Shown: positions 31,325 through 40,619, counted from the stretch's first letter. The stretch is 47,906 nt of DNA from Actinomyces marseillensis (GCF_900155605.1 NZ_LT707420.1:1577298-1625203); one strand, 5' to 3'. Notes: a model not told the origin generated them from the letters alone. Translations and numbers: made by a program.

Positions 31325-34057
31325 GTGAGCGAGAACCATCCCGTTGTCAACGGCCTATTGAGCCAGGTTCCCGATAACGACCCTGCTGAAACCTCCGAAT
31401 GGGTCGAATCCCTAAGTGGTCTCATCGAGGAAAAGGGCGGTCCGCGCGCACGCTACATCCTGCTGCACATGCTGGATGAGGCAAGGCGCCAGGGCATTCA
31501 GCTCCCCCAGGAATACACGACTCCCTACGTCAACACCATCCCCGTTGACCAGGAACCTTACTTCCCCGGCGACGAGGCCATGGAGCGCCAGTACCGCCGC
31601 TGGATCCGTTGGAATGCAGCCGTTCAAGTGACGCGCGCACAGCGCCCCGGCGTCAAGGTTGGCGGACACATCTCCTCCTACGCCTCGGTCTCCACTCTTT
31701 ATGAAGTCGGCTTGAACCACTTCTTCCGCGGAAAGGACCACCCCGGCGGCGGCGACCACGTGTTCTTCCAAGGCCACGCCTCCCCCGGCCCCTACGCCCG
31801 CGCCTTCATCGAGGGACGTCTCTCCGAAGAACAGATGGACGGTTTCCGCCAGCAAGTTTCCACCGCGCACGGCCTGCCCTCCTACCCGCACCCGCGTCAG
31901 CTCCCCGAGTTCTGGGAATTCCCGACGGTGTCGCTGGGTCTTGGCCCTGCCGAGGCCATCTACCAGGCATGGTTCGACAAGTACCTTCACCTGCGCGGCA
32001 TCAAGGACACCTCGCTCCAGCACACCTGGGCTTTCATTGGCGATGGTGAAATGGACGAACCCGAGTCTCGCGGCATGCTCCAGCTGGCAGCCCAGCAGGG
32101 CTTGGACAATCTGACCTTCGTCATCAACTGCAACCTGCAGCGTCTGGACGGCCCGGTCCGCGGTAATGGCAAGATCATTCAGGAACTGGAAGCCTTCTTC
32201 AAGGGCGCCGGCTGGAACGTCATCAAGGTGATTTGGGGCCGCGGATGGGATCAGCTGCTCGCTTCCGACAAGGACGATGCCCTTGTTCACTTGATGAATG
32301 AAACGCTTGACGGCGACTACCAGACCTTCAAGGCTAACGACGGCGCCTACATCCGTGAGCACTTCTTCGGACGCGACCCGCGTACCAAGGCTATGGTTCA
32401 AAACTGGACCGACGACCAGATTTGGGCACTGCAGCGCGGCGGCCACGACTACCGCAAGGTCTACGCTGCATACAAGGCCGCGATGGAACACACCGGTCAG
32501 CCCACCGTCATCCTTGCACACACCATTAAGGGCTACGCTCTGGGCAGTCACTTCGCTGGTCGCAATTCGACGCACCAGATGAAGAAGCTGACCTTGGAAG
32601 ACGCAAAGCAGCTTCGTGATCGTCTGCAAATCCCCATCACAGATGAGGAACTCGAACGCGATCCCTACATGCCCCCCTACTACATGCCGCCGGCAGATCA
32701 CCCGGCTCTGCTCTACATGAAGGAGCTTCGCGAAAAGCTGGGCGGCTGGGTGCCCGAGCGTCGAGACCACCAGCCTAAGCTCCCCGAGCTTCCCGTTAAG
32801 CCTTTCGAGGCTCTTTCCAAGGGCTCAGGCAAGCTTGAGGTGGCAACGACCATGGCTTTGGTCCGCCTCATTAAGGATCTCATCAAGGATAAGAATGTCG
32901 GCAAGTACTTCGTGCCGATCATTCCCGATGAGGCTCGCACCTTCGGTCTGGATGCGATCTTCCCCTCGGCGAAGATCTTTAATACGACGGGGCAGGCATA
33001 CACTCCGGTTGATGCGGACATGATGCTCTCCTATCGTGAATCCGAGCAGGGCCAGGTTCTGCACACCGGTATCACCGAGGCCGGAAGTGCCGCAGCCTTC
33101 CAGGTAGTCGGTACCGCATACGCGACTCATAACCTCCCCATGGTCCCCTTCTACATCTTCTACTCGATGTTTGGTTTCCAACGTACAGGCGATCAGTTCT
33201 GGGCTGCCGGCGACCAACTTTCGAAGGGCTTCGTCATTGGCGCAACTGCTGGTCGCACCACCCTGACGGGTGAAGGCCTCCAGCACATGGATGGCAATTC
33301 TCAGGTGCTTGCGGCGACGAACCACGCCTTCGTGTGTTACGACCCCGCTTATGCCTACGAATTGCGCCACATCATGAGCGATGGCCTGGAGCGCATGTAC
33401 GGTGATGCAGGCGGACGCGACCCGAATGTCATGTACTACCTGACCGTCTACAACGAGCCGATCCACCAGCCTGCGGAGCCGGAGAACCTGGACGTTAACG
33501 GTCTAATCAAGGGAATCTACCGCTTGGATGACCACCAGAACTTCGGCGGCCCCAAGGCACAGCTCCTTGCCTCCGGTGTCGGTGTTCCGTGGGCACGTGA
33601 GGCCCGCGAACTGCTCGCCCGCGATTGGGGCGTTGACGCTGCGGTATGGTCGGTCACCTCGTGGACAGAGCTGCGTCGCGAGGCCTTGGAGGCGGAAGAA
33701 TTCAACTTCCTCCACCCAAGTGAAGCGGCACGCACCCCCTTCATTTCCTCTCAGTTGCAGGGAAGTGAAGGACCCTTCGTCGCTTCCTCTGACTTCGATC
33801 GTATGCTCCCTGACCAGATCCGTCAGTGGGTCCCCGGCGACTACCACGTGCTGGGCGCGGATGGTTTTGGCTTCTCGGATACCCGCCGTGCTGCGCGCCG
33901 TTGGTTCCATATCGACGCTGAGTCGATGACTGTTCGAGTCCTCAAGGCTCTGGCTGACCGCGGACAGATTGATCGCTCCCTCGTCCAAGAGGCAATCGAT
34001 CGCTACCAGCTGTTCAACTACTCGATCTCCGGAAACGATCACGCTGGCGACGAGTAA
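31325..34057 (+). CDS. aceE: Pyruvate dehydrogenase E1 component, homodimeric type
   Basis: 910 residues. It decarboxylates pyruvate with thiamine diphosphate and passes the acetyl group to lipoyl-E2. The thiamine motif [10 protein letters not shown] begins near residue 239 and ends in the [14 protein letters not shown] segment. The C-terminal transketolase-like parts carry [14 protein letters not shown] and [11 protein letters not shown]. Start is GTG at 31325; GAGGAG lies about 14 bases upstream, rather far. The gene is monocistronic, closed by a hairpin at 34099. The lipBA genes at 19897 supply the lipoyl group for its partner E2, which is not in the window. Confidence 0.97.
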   Translation: MSENHPVVNGLLSQVPDNDPAETSEWVESLSGLIEEKGGPRARYILLHMLDEARRQGIQLPQEYTTPYVNTIPVDQEPYFPGDEAMERQYRRWIRWNAAVQVTRAQRPGVKVGGHISSYASVSTLYEVGLNHFFRGKDHPGGGDHVFFQGHASPGPYARAFIEGRLSEEQMDGFRQQVSTAHGLPSYPHPRQLPEFWEFPTVSLGLGPAEAIYQAWFDKYLHLRGIKDTSLQHTWAFIGDGEMDEPESRGMLQLAAQQGLDNLTFVINCNLQRLDGPVRGNGKIIQELEAFFKGAGWNVIKVIWGRGWDQLLASDKDDALVHLMNETLDGDYQTFKANDGAYIREHFFGRDPRTKAMVQNWTDDQIWALQRGGHDYRKVYAAYKAAMEHTGQPTVILAHTIKGYALGSHFAGRNSTHQMKKLTLEDAKQLRDRLQIPITDEELERDPYMPPYYMPPADHPALLYMKELREKLGGWVPERRDHQPKLPELPVKPFEALSKGSGKLEVATTMALVRLIKDLIKDKNVGKYFVPIIPDEARTFGLDAIFPSAKIFNTTGQAYTPVDADMMLSYRESEQGQVLHTGITEAGSAAAFQVVGTAYATHNLPMVPFYIFYSMFGFQRTGDQFWAAGDQLSKGFVIGATAGRTTLTGEGLQHMDGNSQVLAATNHAFVCYDPAYAYELRHIMSDGLERMYGDAGGRDPNVMYYLTVYNEPIHQPAEPENLDVNGLIKGIYRLDDHQNFGGPKAQLLASGVGVPWAREARELLARDWGVDAAVWSVTSWTELRREALEAEEFNFLHPSEAARTPFISSQLQGSEGPFVASSDFDRMLPDQIRQWVPGDYHVLGADGFGFSDTRRAARRWFHIDAESMTVRVLKALADRGQIDRSLVQEAIDRYQLFNYSISGNDHAGDE

Positions 34058-34098
34058 AAACTGCTAAGCCTGCGTAACGACAAGTGCAGGAAAAGCTC

Positions 34099-34135
34099 AG
34101 TGGGTGGTGAGGTTCTGAGAATCTCACCACCCACT
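34099..34135 (+). terminator. Terminator after aceE
   Basis: AGTGGGTGGTGAG pairs with CTCACCACCCACT over 13 positions, and TTTTCATTG follows. It lies about 40 bases past the aceE stop. Confidence 0.88.
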
Positions 34136-34277
34136 TTTCATTGCGTTTTCAATGCAACACAGACTAAAAAGCAGGAATCCGAAAGTTGAAACTGCTTGCC
34201 TGCGTCCACTCTCAGGCGTAGTGTCTGTTGCATAAACAGCGATACACCGTGTCAGCGGCGATGTGGAGGCAAGTGGC

Positions 34278-34355
34278 GTGTTACCTGATTCTGCAGTGCT
34301 TACCCCCCTCAGCCTTACTGTATTGGAACTCCGCAATCAAGCTATGACAGTGTGA
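34278..34355 (+). CDS. Possible 25-residue leader peptide
   Basis: GTG at 34278 is preceded by GGAGG at an eight-base spacing. The frame gives MLPDSAVLTPLSLTVLELRN and five more residues, with its TGA at 34353-34355. That stop overlaps the GTG (34352) of the next gene as GTGA. The next gene lacks its own ribosome site, so this peptide could deliver ribosomes to it. A possible promoter, TTGCCT-17-TAGTGT, lies near 34197-34225. Expression is not shown, and a chance frame is possible. Confidence 0.4.
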   Translation: MLPDSAVLTPLSLTVLELRNQAMTV

Positions 34356-35566
34356 AGACGATTTCATGGACCTTTGCGATTGACGTCGACGGCTTGTTTG
34401 CAGCTGATCAGCAATTTCAGACAATGATCAGTCAGCTTCGAAACTCGGCTCAAGACGCCCACGACGCACGACACCTCATCGAATCACAGGTCGCGTCATG
34501 TGTCCCCCAGGCTGCAGAGGATCTGAAAAAACTTGAAAACAGCGCACTGGACACCGTCAAACTTTTAGAGCTGCTACGGGGGACTCTATCTACGTACGCT
34601 TGGGCAGTCCAAAAAGTCCGCGATAGTTTTCGATCGATAAGAGAAGACGCAAGAAAAGCTGGGCTAACAGTGAGTGAATGCGGCGAAAGTGCTTTCATTC
34701 ATCTATCAGAACAGCAGCGCGATTCCCATTCGGCACTTTTTTCTTCTCTCAGCAAACGATGCTCGTGGACGAAGAACAACTTAGAATCAGCAAACCACGA
34801 GTTTGCGACTGATCTTTCGAAATTAGACACCAGCGACATCGAACGAATCCTGGGGAGTTTAGTAAAGCGCTTCCGTGATAAGTTCCTCCCTCCGCAGGGC
34901 TATCACGCTGAGTGGAAGATGCCAAAGTACTTACAAGGCCTTGTAACCGATGGAGTTAAAACGTTCCACGGCGCATACTTGTTTAATAAAAATGCGATTT
35001 TTTCTCCTAATGAGGACTACGTCCATCTGAACTCCTGGCGCAGGTTCAGAGAGCGCGGAAAACTCAGCAACTGGAAACCAACCCGCGGCCGGCACGTTCA
35101 CCAGGCTCGGCACAGCCCTAGGGTGCCCGAAGGAGCAAAGCCAGGACTCATGGCACGCAACAGTGGAGAGGTTACCCAAGCAATTCGTGTTGATGGAGAA
35201 GCTCCTTCTGTCCTTAAGAACGTATCTAAACTTGAGTCTGGAGCGAAACTTTTAGGTGGAGGTGTGGCCATCGCAGGAGGCGGGCTAAGCGCCTTGGAGT
35301 CCTATCAGTCTGATACCTACCACCACCCTGAAATGGGCGAAGGAACAAAAATCGCACGTGCCGGAATTAAAGGAAGTCTCAGTGCTGCGGGCGGATGGGG
35401 AGGCGCAGTGCTAGGCGCAAAAGTTGGGGCGGCAGTCGGAGCCTCGCTAGGCCCTCTCGGAATTGTTGCAGGAAGTATAGTTGGTGGTGTTCTAGGCGGG
35501 TGGCTAGGAGGCAGCATCGGCGACGGTAGCGCAACACTTTTCAACAGTTACGCGCTGTCCTCTTAG
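34352..35566 (+). CDS. Helical protein with glycine-zipper tail, possible type VII secretion cargo
   Basis: 404 residues, no family recognised. Residues about 1-190 are predicted as long helices, beginning ISWTFAIDVDGLFAADQQF and containing YAWAVQKVRDSF near 85, which recalls the helical hairpin of WXG/LXG proteins. The middle is basic. The last 115 residues are rich in G and A (AAGGWGGAVLGAKVGAAVGA, VGGVLGGWLGG), a glycine-zipper pattern seen in pore-forming or membrane-inserting proteins. No signal peptide. It opens a compact cluster of four genes whose base composition looks lower in GC than its neighbours. Confidence 0.8.
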   Translation: MKTISWTFAIDVDGLFAADQQFQTMISQLRNSAQDAHDARHLIESQVASCVPQAAEDLKKLENSALDTVKLLELLRGTLSTYAWAVQKVRDSFRSIREDARKAGLTVSECGESAFIHLSEQQRDSHSALFSSLSKRCSWTKNNLESANHEFATDLSKLDTSDIERILGSLVKRFRDKFLPPQGYHAEWKMPKYLQGLVTDGVKTFHGAYLFNKNAIFSPNEDYVHLNSWRRFRERGKLSNWKPTRGRHVHQARHSPRVPEGAKPGLMARNSGEVTQAIRVDGEAPSVLKNVSKLESGAKLLGGGVAIAGGGLSALESYQSDTYHHPEMGEGTKIARAGIKGSLSAAGGWGGAVLGAKVGAAVGASLGPLGIVAGSIVGGVLGGWLGGSIGDGSATLFNSYALSS

Positions 35567-35574
35567 GGAGAACT

Positions 35575-36495
35575 ATGGATTCAAGCATTCTTTTTACTGC
35601 TTTAGGTCTTCCTTTTGGCTGTTTGGGACTGTACGTCTGGTACATCGAGACATATACGGACACCCCATTGGCCCAGTTTTGGCGGGCATACGGTAAGGCG
35701 AATGCGCCACGGCGCGTCAACGAAATTGCCATTCCGTTGTGGATGCTTTGCATGATCTCAGCTTCTCTCTTGCTGTTTTCTATAAAGATCGCTCTGCCAC
35801 AGCACATCCAATCGGTTTTTGCTGGAAGTATTCCTTTCTTCCTCATGCTCAGCATCGTCTTTTTATTGCCGATTCCAATTCCGCACCTAGTGGACCAACA
35901 ATGGCAGTGGCACAAGCGCCAAGGTTTTCTCGACGAAAATCGCCAAATCATCGCGCCTACACCGAGTCTGGTCAATAATTTGACATTCACGTTTGGAGAT
36001 ATCTCAATGTCTTTAACCGCGACAATGGAACTCCCCGACACATGGAGGGCGTTATCTCTCCCGAATCCGAAGGCGATACTCACTCCGCAGATTCCGCCAA
36101 TAGTTAACGCGACCTCCGCGCACCCCCGTTCCCCGTTAGATGATGCTCTCTTTGTTGCAGTCGGAATTCCGGAAAAGACGTCAGGCTTCCGACCGAATTT
36201 CATCGTGACCATCGATTTAATGGGGAAAAGCCCGATACCCCTCGATGATATTATTCCCGGCTGGATGACTATCGAAGAGACACGTTTTCCGATCCCAAGT
36301 GATGACACACTAATGACTACCGGCCTTTACGTTGACGAAGGACTCTCCTACACAGCGATCCAGTGGACCTGGACTCAGACAGTTAGTAACAGAACTGTCC
36401 GCCTCTATGCGACAGCAACCGCAACAACGACTTCAATTAATTCAATCGCTGATCAACTTCCCCGGATGCTCGAGACTTTGCAGGTGATTCCATGA
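35575..36495 (+). CDS. Membrane protein with C-terminal beta-rich domain, unknown function
   Basis: 306 residues. Three hydrophobic segments occupy about 1-25 (LFTALGLPFGCLGLYVWYI), 55-75 (PLWMLCMISASLLLFSI) and 82-102 (FFLMLSIVFLLPIPIP). The remaining 190 residues appear soluble, with alternating strands and a final helix ending SIADQLPRMLETLQVIP. That end recalls LpqN/DUF1795 (Mog1/PsbP-like) proteins, which also occur near type VII secretion genes, but the likeness is weak. ATG at 35575 has TTAGGGAG upstream. The stop overlaps the next gene (ATGA). Confidence 0.78.
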   Translation: MDSSILFTALGLPFGCLGLYVWYIETYTDTPLAQFWRAYGKANAPRRVNEIAIPLWMLCMISASLLLFSIKIALPQHIQSVFAGSIPFFLMLSIVFLLPIPIPHLVDQQWQWHKRQGFLDENRQIIAPTPSLVNNLTFTFGDISMSLTATMELPDTWRALSLPNPKAILTPQIPPIVNATSAHPRSPLDDALFVAVGIPEKTSGFRPNFIVTIDLMGKSPIPLDDIIPGWMTIEETRFPIPSDDTLMTTGLYVDEGLSYTAIQWTWTQTVSNRTVRLYATATATTTSINSIADQLPRMLETLQVIP

Positions 36496-37274
36496 ATACA
36501 AAAGATCGCCCCACAATTTCAATTCCGACTTGCCTCACAGAAGCCTTTCGCACTGCGGCTCTCGAGTCAGGAAATGGCGAAAGGGTATGGTTAGAAGCTG
36601 AAAAAGCGGCTGGACAGCGCGTTGAATCCGTTTTTTCTGCAGGCTGCCTGACCGAGGATGCACTGAATCTGTTTGTCCCTATCCAGAAGAGCACTCATCC
36701 GATCACTATTTATTCACTCTCACCTCATTACACACCCAACGTAATACGTCAGCTCTGTATTTTTCAGGCCCCGGTTTCGACAACAGTTTTGCGCTCCGTC
36801 GGAGAAGAAAGTCATATCTATCTGATCGATACAGAAGAAACCCCCCACGTCTTACTGGCAAACTCACCGATCTTCACTCGTGAGAACGATTTCGACGCTC
36901 CAAGATACATTCAGTCGCAGGCAGTTGACGCACTCAGTAGAGGTGATATCGAAGAAGCCAAAGGACTGCTCATAGATCGGACGACTCGATATATGAATCC
37001 AAGGTTTCACCGGGAAATTGAGGAAGATAACTGGGAATATTCGGCGTGGACTCGATGGAAGCGCGTTGCCAGCCGCTATGAGCCAATTTCCAGCATCGCA
37101 ACGCTATCAACTCCTTCGGCAAGCTACAAGATCGCAACCTCACGTGTGCCATCCAGCTACCTCGCTCCGCCCTGCATGGTTCGTAAACAAAGTTCAGATC
37201 CGGCACGAGTTGGGCTCGAGGGCTACTACCAAACGATGCTCTGGTGCGAGCTCGCCAACTACTTCAACCTCTAG
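36492..37274 (+). CDS. Unrecognised soluble protein of the same cluster
   Basis: 260 residues, no signal peptide or membrane segment, not recognised. The order is an N-terminal helix pair with SGNGERVWLEAEKA, a central strand-rich part (TIYSLSPHYTPN, VLRSVGEESHIYLID, HVLLANSPIF) and a C-terminal helix ending MLWCELANYFNL. A size near 260-290 and a position beside small helical proteins would suit an EspG-like cytoplasmic chaperone of type VII substrates; this is only a suggestion. The ATG overlaps the preceding stop by four bases, so the two are coupled. Confidence 0.75.
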   Translation: MNTKDRPTISIPTCLTEAFRTAALESGNGERVWLEAEKAAGQRVESVFSAGCLTEDALNLFVPIQKSTHPITIYSLSPHYTPNVIRQLCIFQAPVSTTVLRSVGEESHIYLIDTEETPHVLLANSPIFTRENDFDAPRYIQSQAVDALSRGDIEEAKGLLIDRTTRYMNPRFHREIEEDNWEYSAWTRWKRVASRYEPISSIATLSTPSASYKIATSRVPSSYLAPPCMVRKQSSDPARVGLEGYYQTMLWCELANYFNL

Positions 37275-37282
37275 GAGGTAAG

Positions 37283-37567
37283 GTGTCTCAGGATATCGAA
37301 TGGCATCCAGAATACGTGGCTCAAGCTGCGAAAAAAGCTGATGACTCTGGAGAAAGCGCGGCAAAAACACGACTCTCATCTATCCCAGCTGCTGGCAGCA
37401 GCCAGGAAATACTCGATTCATTGATTGGTGAAATGAACAATCTAGCCGATCAGATAGCATTCGCTGCTGCAGGTATATCGCATGCGGTGACAGAGGTAAA
37501 TCAAGCATTTATCCGCGTTGAAGCAGACAATCAGGACATAGCCAAATCGGCAATTCTTTCATCCTGA
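37283..37567 (+). CDS. Small helical EspC/WXG100-like protein
   Basis: 94 residues. GTG at 37283 has a perfect GGAGGT a few bases upstream and lies 8 bases after the preceding stop. It starts MSQDIEWHPEYVAQAAKKAD. A break with PAAGSS separates two helices; the second ends HAVTEVNQAFIRVEADNQD, close to the Y-x-x-x-D/E export signal with Phe for Tyr. Length, two-helix layout and this ending match EspC (formerly DUF2580) or WXG100-type secreted proteins. There is no strict WxG turn. Family membership is inferred by eye. Confidence 0.7.
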   Translation: MSQDIEWHPEYVAQAAKKADDSGESAAKTRLSSIPAAGSSQEILDSLIGEMNNLADQIAFAAAGISHAVTEVNQAFIRVEADNQDIAKSAILSS

Positions 37568-37593
37568 AATAACCACTAATTTGCGAGCCCACC

Positions 37594-37633
37594 TAGTTTA
37601 GGTCGAGAGAGCTAATCTCCCGATTCCAAACTA
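37594..37633. terminator. Imperfect hairpin between convergent clusters
   Basis: TAGTTT and AAACTA enclose further pairing (GG/CC, CG/CG, GAGA/TCTC) with small bulges. It lies between the convergent small helical protein gene and aspA. There is no T-run, so the terminator role is tentative. Confidence 0.45.
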
Positions 37634-37643
37634 AGCAAGAAGA

Positions 37644-39056
37644 TCAATCGACCTGTGCGCCTCGGTAATGAGGGTTCGCAAGGTTTTCTGGCGAAAGAAT
37701 CGCCTCGACCTCTTCATCCGAAAGCAATCCCATCTCGGCAATCACTTCGCGAACGGTCTTCCCCTCTGCAGCAGCGCGCTTACCCACAACATCACCAAGG
37801 TGGTGCCCGATCACATCATTGAAGTACGTAACAATACCAATAGAGTTCTCAACGTAGGAGCGGCAGACCTCGGCATTTGCCGTGATTCCATTAACGCAGC
37901 GCTCACGAAGAGTGTCACATGCGTTGACCAGAAGATCGATAGATTCAAAGATCGCCTGAGCGATGACCGGTTCCATCACGTTGAGTTGCAGCTGGCCAGC
38001 TTCAGCAGCCATCGTGACAGTCTGGTCATTTCCGATGACCTTGAAGCAGACCTGATTGACGACCTCGGGAATGATGGGATTGACCTTCGCGGGCATGATG
38101 GATGAACCTGCTGCCATTTCTGGAAGGTTAATCTCGTTCAGTCCTGCGCGCGGACCGGAGGCAAGCAAGCGCAAGTCATTGCAAATCTTCGAGAGCTTGA
38201 CCGCGGTACGCTTGATCGCTGCGTGCATCGAAACGTAAGCGCCAGTATCTGACGTTGCCTCAACCAAGTGCGTTGCTGCCTTCACCCGAGCCCCGCTGAT
38301 CTGAGCCAAGTGACGCACGACTGCTTCTTGGTAACCCGCAGGAGTATTAAGCCCCGTACCAATAGCCGTTGCACCCAGGTTCGTTTCAAGAAGCAACTCC
38401 GAGTTCGCCTCGAGGCGCGGGTCTTCCTCACGCAAGGTCACTGCAAAGGCGGTCATCTCTTGGCCAAGAGTCATGGGAACAGCATCCTGAAGCTGCGTAC
38501 GACCCATGGTGAGAATGTCGTGGAATTCTTCTCCCTTTGCGTCAAAAGCTGCTGCGAGATCTTCGATAGCAATGCGCAGCCTCTCGACTTTACCGTGCAA
38601 AGCCAGACGGAACGCCGTTGGATAGGCATCGTTGGTGGACTGCGAGTGGTTGACGTGGTCGTTGGGATTGATGACCGAGTATTCCCCCCGGGGCAACCCC
38701 ATCATTTCGAGTGCGCGGTTGGCGATGACTTCGTTCGCGTTCATATTCACGCTTGTCCCCGCACCACCTTGGAACTGATCGATTGGGAATTGGTCCATGC
38801 ACGAGCCATTCGTCAAGATGTCATCGCATGCGGCAACAATCGCATCAGCAGACTTTGCGCTAATCACTCGCAATTCGCGGTTCGCCAGTGCACAGGCTTT
38901 CTTCACTTGGACGATGGCACGAATCAGTTCAGGAACTTGATTGATACTGCGGCCGCTGATCTGATAGTTCTCAAGAGCTCGCAGGGTATGAATCCCCCAA
39001 TATGCATCATCAGGAACCTCACGCGTGCCCAGCAGATCTTCTTCGATACGTGCCAC
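37644..39056 (-). CDS. aspA: Aspartate ammonia-lyase
   Basis: 470 residues. It reversibly splits aspartate into fumarate and ammonia. The superfamily signature [11 protein letters not shown] lies near residues 316-326. Other markers are [26 protein letters not shown] and [18 protein letters not shown]. The LGSTNDVN-like features and the [13 protein letters not shown] segment favour AspA over fumarase C. ATG at 39056 follows GGAGATAACAG. It stands alone between the accessory cluster and the acyl carrier protein gene and could feed fumarate respiration or nitrogen release. Confidence 0.93.
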   Translation of the reverse strand: MARIEEDLLGTREVPDDAYWGIHTLRALENYQISGRSINQVPELIRAIVQVKKACALANRELRVISAKSADAIVAACDDILTNGSCMDQFPIDQFQGGAGTSVNMNANEVIANRALEMMGLPRGEYSVINPNDHVNHSQSTNDAYPTAFRLALHGKVERLRIAIEDLAAAFDAKGEEFHDILTMGRTQLQDAVPMTLGQEMTAFAVTLREEDPRLEANSELLLETNLGATAIGTGLNTPAGYQEAVVRHLAQISGARVKAATHLVEATSDTGAYVSMHAAIKRTAVKLSKICNDLRLLASGPRAGLNEINLPEMAAGSSIMPAKVNPIIPEVVNQVCFKVIGNDQTVTMAAEAGQLQLNVMEPVIAQAIFESIDLLVNACDTLRERCVNGITANAEVCRSYVENSIGIVTYFNDVIGHHLGDVVGKRAAAEGKTVREVIAEMGLLSDEEVEAILSPENLANPHYRGAQVD

Positions 39057-39121
39057 CTGTTATCTCCTTGATTCAGTGCGTCAGCTATGGCTCTCTTTGA
39101 TTTTAGGACACGAATTGAGAA

Positions 39122-39472
39122 CTAGTGAGTCAGCTCACCGACGCTGGCGAAGATATCCCCAAAACTGTGCCAATCAGCAATGACGGCATCCTCAATGCTG
39201 ATGTTCAGTTCATGTTCAATTGCCGTGACAACCGCATAGAGAGAAAGAGTATCGAAGTCGAGCTCCTCCAATGAAAGGCCATCGTGAAGTTGAGATGCCT
39301 CCGCAGAAGTATGTGCACACACGGCATTGATGACGACCTCGCGAGCATGCGCACTTCTTTCTTCCTGCGCTTTCTCGCGTGCCCCCTCGATCGCGTCTAC
39401 GGGAGTATTTTCGACATTCGAGGCCAATGCTTGACCGAGTGCATCTCCTAGGAGATCGCCAATGGTCCCCAT
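39122..39472 (-). CDS. Acyl carrier protein-like protein with Thr at the carrier site
   Basis: 116 residues. The C-terminal 70 form an acyl carrier fold with LHDGLSLEELDFDTLSLYAV-type helix II start. The residue that normally bears 4'-phosphopantetheine (Ser in DSL) is Thr75 (FDTLSL). The N-terminal 45 residues (DLLGDALGQALAS, EGAREKAQEERSA) are an added helical part not found in AcpP. It starts three bases after the DUF3145 stop. In Streptomyces DUF3145 lies with fabD-fabH-acpP-fabF, so this may be a remnant of such a locus. The gene for fatty-acid synthase is not in the window. Confidence 0.85.
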   Translation of the reverse strand: MGTIGDLLGDALGQALASNVENTPVDAIEGAREKAQEERSAHAREVVINAVCAHTSAEASQLHDGLSLEELDFDTLSLYAVVTAIEHELNISIEDAVIADWHSFGDIFASVGELTH

Positions 39473-39475
39473 CGG

Positions 39476-39976
39476 TCAGCCCACTCGATTCAGCCAGCGC
39501 ACGGGAGCCCCCGCACCAGCATGACGGAAGGGTTCAAGTTCATCGTCCCATGCCTGTCCAAGAGCAAGATCTAGCCCTTCACGCAGTTCCTCGTAGGAAG
39601 TGGCGTTTTCAATTGCAGCGCGAACACGATCCTCAGGAACGACAACATTGCCCACGCTATCCATTTGGGCATGGAAGATTCCCAAAGACGGCGTGTGAGA
39701 CCACCGGCCAGCATCGCATGACGGGCTTGCTTCTTCGGTAACTTCGTAGCGCAGGTGTTCCCAACCGCGAAGTGCAGAAGCGAGTCGGGCTCCAGATCCG
39801 GTGCTTCCTACCCACGAGTATTCGCTCCTGAGCATCCCGGGAGCAGCTTCTTGTGGAGTCCACTGCAAATGAACCTCAGTTCCCAAGGCAGCACCAACGG
39901 CCCACTCAATGTGCGGACAAAGAGCAGGCGGGGTTGAGTGTACGAAAAGTACACCGCGGGTATAGGTCCCTCGCAT
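39476..39976 (-). CDS. DUF3145 family protein
   Basis: 166 residues from ATG at 39976, which has a perfect AGGAGG five bases upstream; an ATG 21 codons earlier is less likely. The sequence MRGTYTRGVLFVHSTPPALC, HIEWAVGAALG and GSARLASALRGW-like blocks, and the ending WDDELEPFRHAGAGAPVRWL, mark DUF3145. The family is actinobacterial and usually sits at the end of the type II fatty-acid gene cluster. Its function is not known. Here only an acyl carrier protein gene remains beside it. Confidence 0.88.
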   Translation of the reverse strand: MRGTYTRGVLFVHSTPPALCPHIEWAVGAALGTEVHLQWTPQEAAPGMLRSEYSWVGSTGSGARLASALRGWEHLRYEVTEEASPSCDAGRWSHTPSLGIFHAQMDSVGNVVVPEDRVRAAIENATSYEELREGLDLALGQAWDDELEPFRHAGAGAPVRWLNRVG

Positions 39977-40065
39977 TGTGGCCTCCTGTGTTTGAGGATC
40001 GTCTTCCCCTACGTCCTCTTCTATCAATGCCACAAACAAACGGTGTGAAGCTATTCTAACCTAAA

Positions 40066-40099
40066 AACTGCGGCGGATCCTAGAGGATCCGCCGCAGTT
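40066..40099 (-). terminator. Terminator of the proS-def operon
   Basis: AACTGCGGCGGATCC (40066-40080) pairs perfectly with GGATCCGCCGCAGTT (40085-40099) around TAGA. TTTTTAGG follows on the minus strand. It lies about 28 bases past the def stop. Confidence 0.92.
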
Positions 40100-40127
40100 G
40101 CGTGTGATTGATGCTCACATATTGTTC

Positions 40128-40619
40128 TTAGTAGTTCTGCTCGCGAATCTCGCGCAGCGCGCGCTTGCGAGTCTTACGATCCAAGCGATCAATGTAGAGC
40201 ATGCCGTCCAAGTGATCACATTCGTGTTGAAGACAACGAGCCATAAGCTCCTCGCCTTCAACGACAACAGGCTTACCATCCAAATCGATGCCCTCCACAC
40301 GCGCATACCATGCACGCTGAGTGGGGAACCACAACTGCGGTACAGATAGGCAACCCTCATCCCCGTCTTGATACTCATCTTCACTGAGTTCAACGATCCG
40401 GGGATTGAGCACATAGCCGATTTCGCCATCGATATTGTAGGAAAAGGCGCGCAGCCCAACACCGATCTGGTTCGCAGCCAAACCAGCGCGACCATCCATA
40501 TCCACAGTTTCGAGGAGATCTTCAACCAGAGACTTCACGCTCTGATCAATATCGCGAATGGGATCACAGGGAGTACGCAGGACCGGATCGCCGATCACTC
40601 GAATCTCGCGAAGAGCCAT
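40128..40619 (-). CDS. def: Peptide deformylase
   Basis: 163 residues. It removes the formyl group from nascent proteins. Motif 1 is [10 protein letters not shown] at about 46-55. Motif 2, EGCLSVP, carries the metal ligand Cys90. Motif 3, QHECDHLDG, carries His132, Glu133 and His136. The length is normal for actinobacterial PDF. It begins five bases after the proS stop, so the two genes form one operon. Map at 15198 acts next on its products. Confidence 0.97.
   Translation of the reverse strand: MALREIRVIGDPVLRTPCDPIRDIDQSVKSLVEDLLETVDMDGRAGLAANQIGVGLRAFSYNIDGEIGYVLNPRIVELSEDEYQDGDEGCLSVPQLWFPTQRAWYARVEGIDLDGKPVVVEGEELMARCLQHECDHLDGMLYIDRLDRKTRKRALREIREQNY

Noticed and set aside
31412-32770. 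Open frame of 452 codons on the minus strand
   Set aside because: It lies inside aceE, which has clear motifs on the other strand; no family features.
37644-39056. Fumarase C instead of aspartate ammonia-lyase
   Set aside because: The signature is shared by both, but the overall length, the [13 protein letters not shown] segment and the end region fit AspA better.
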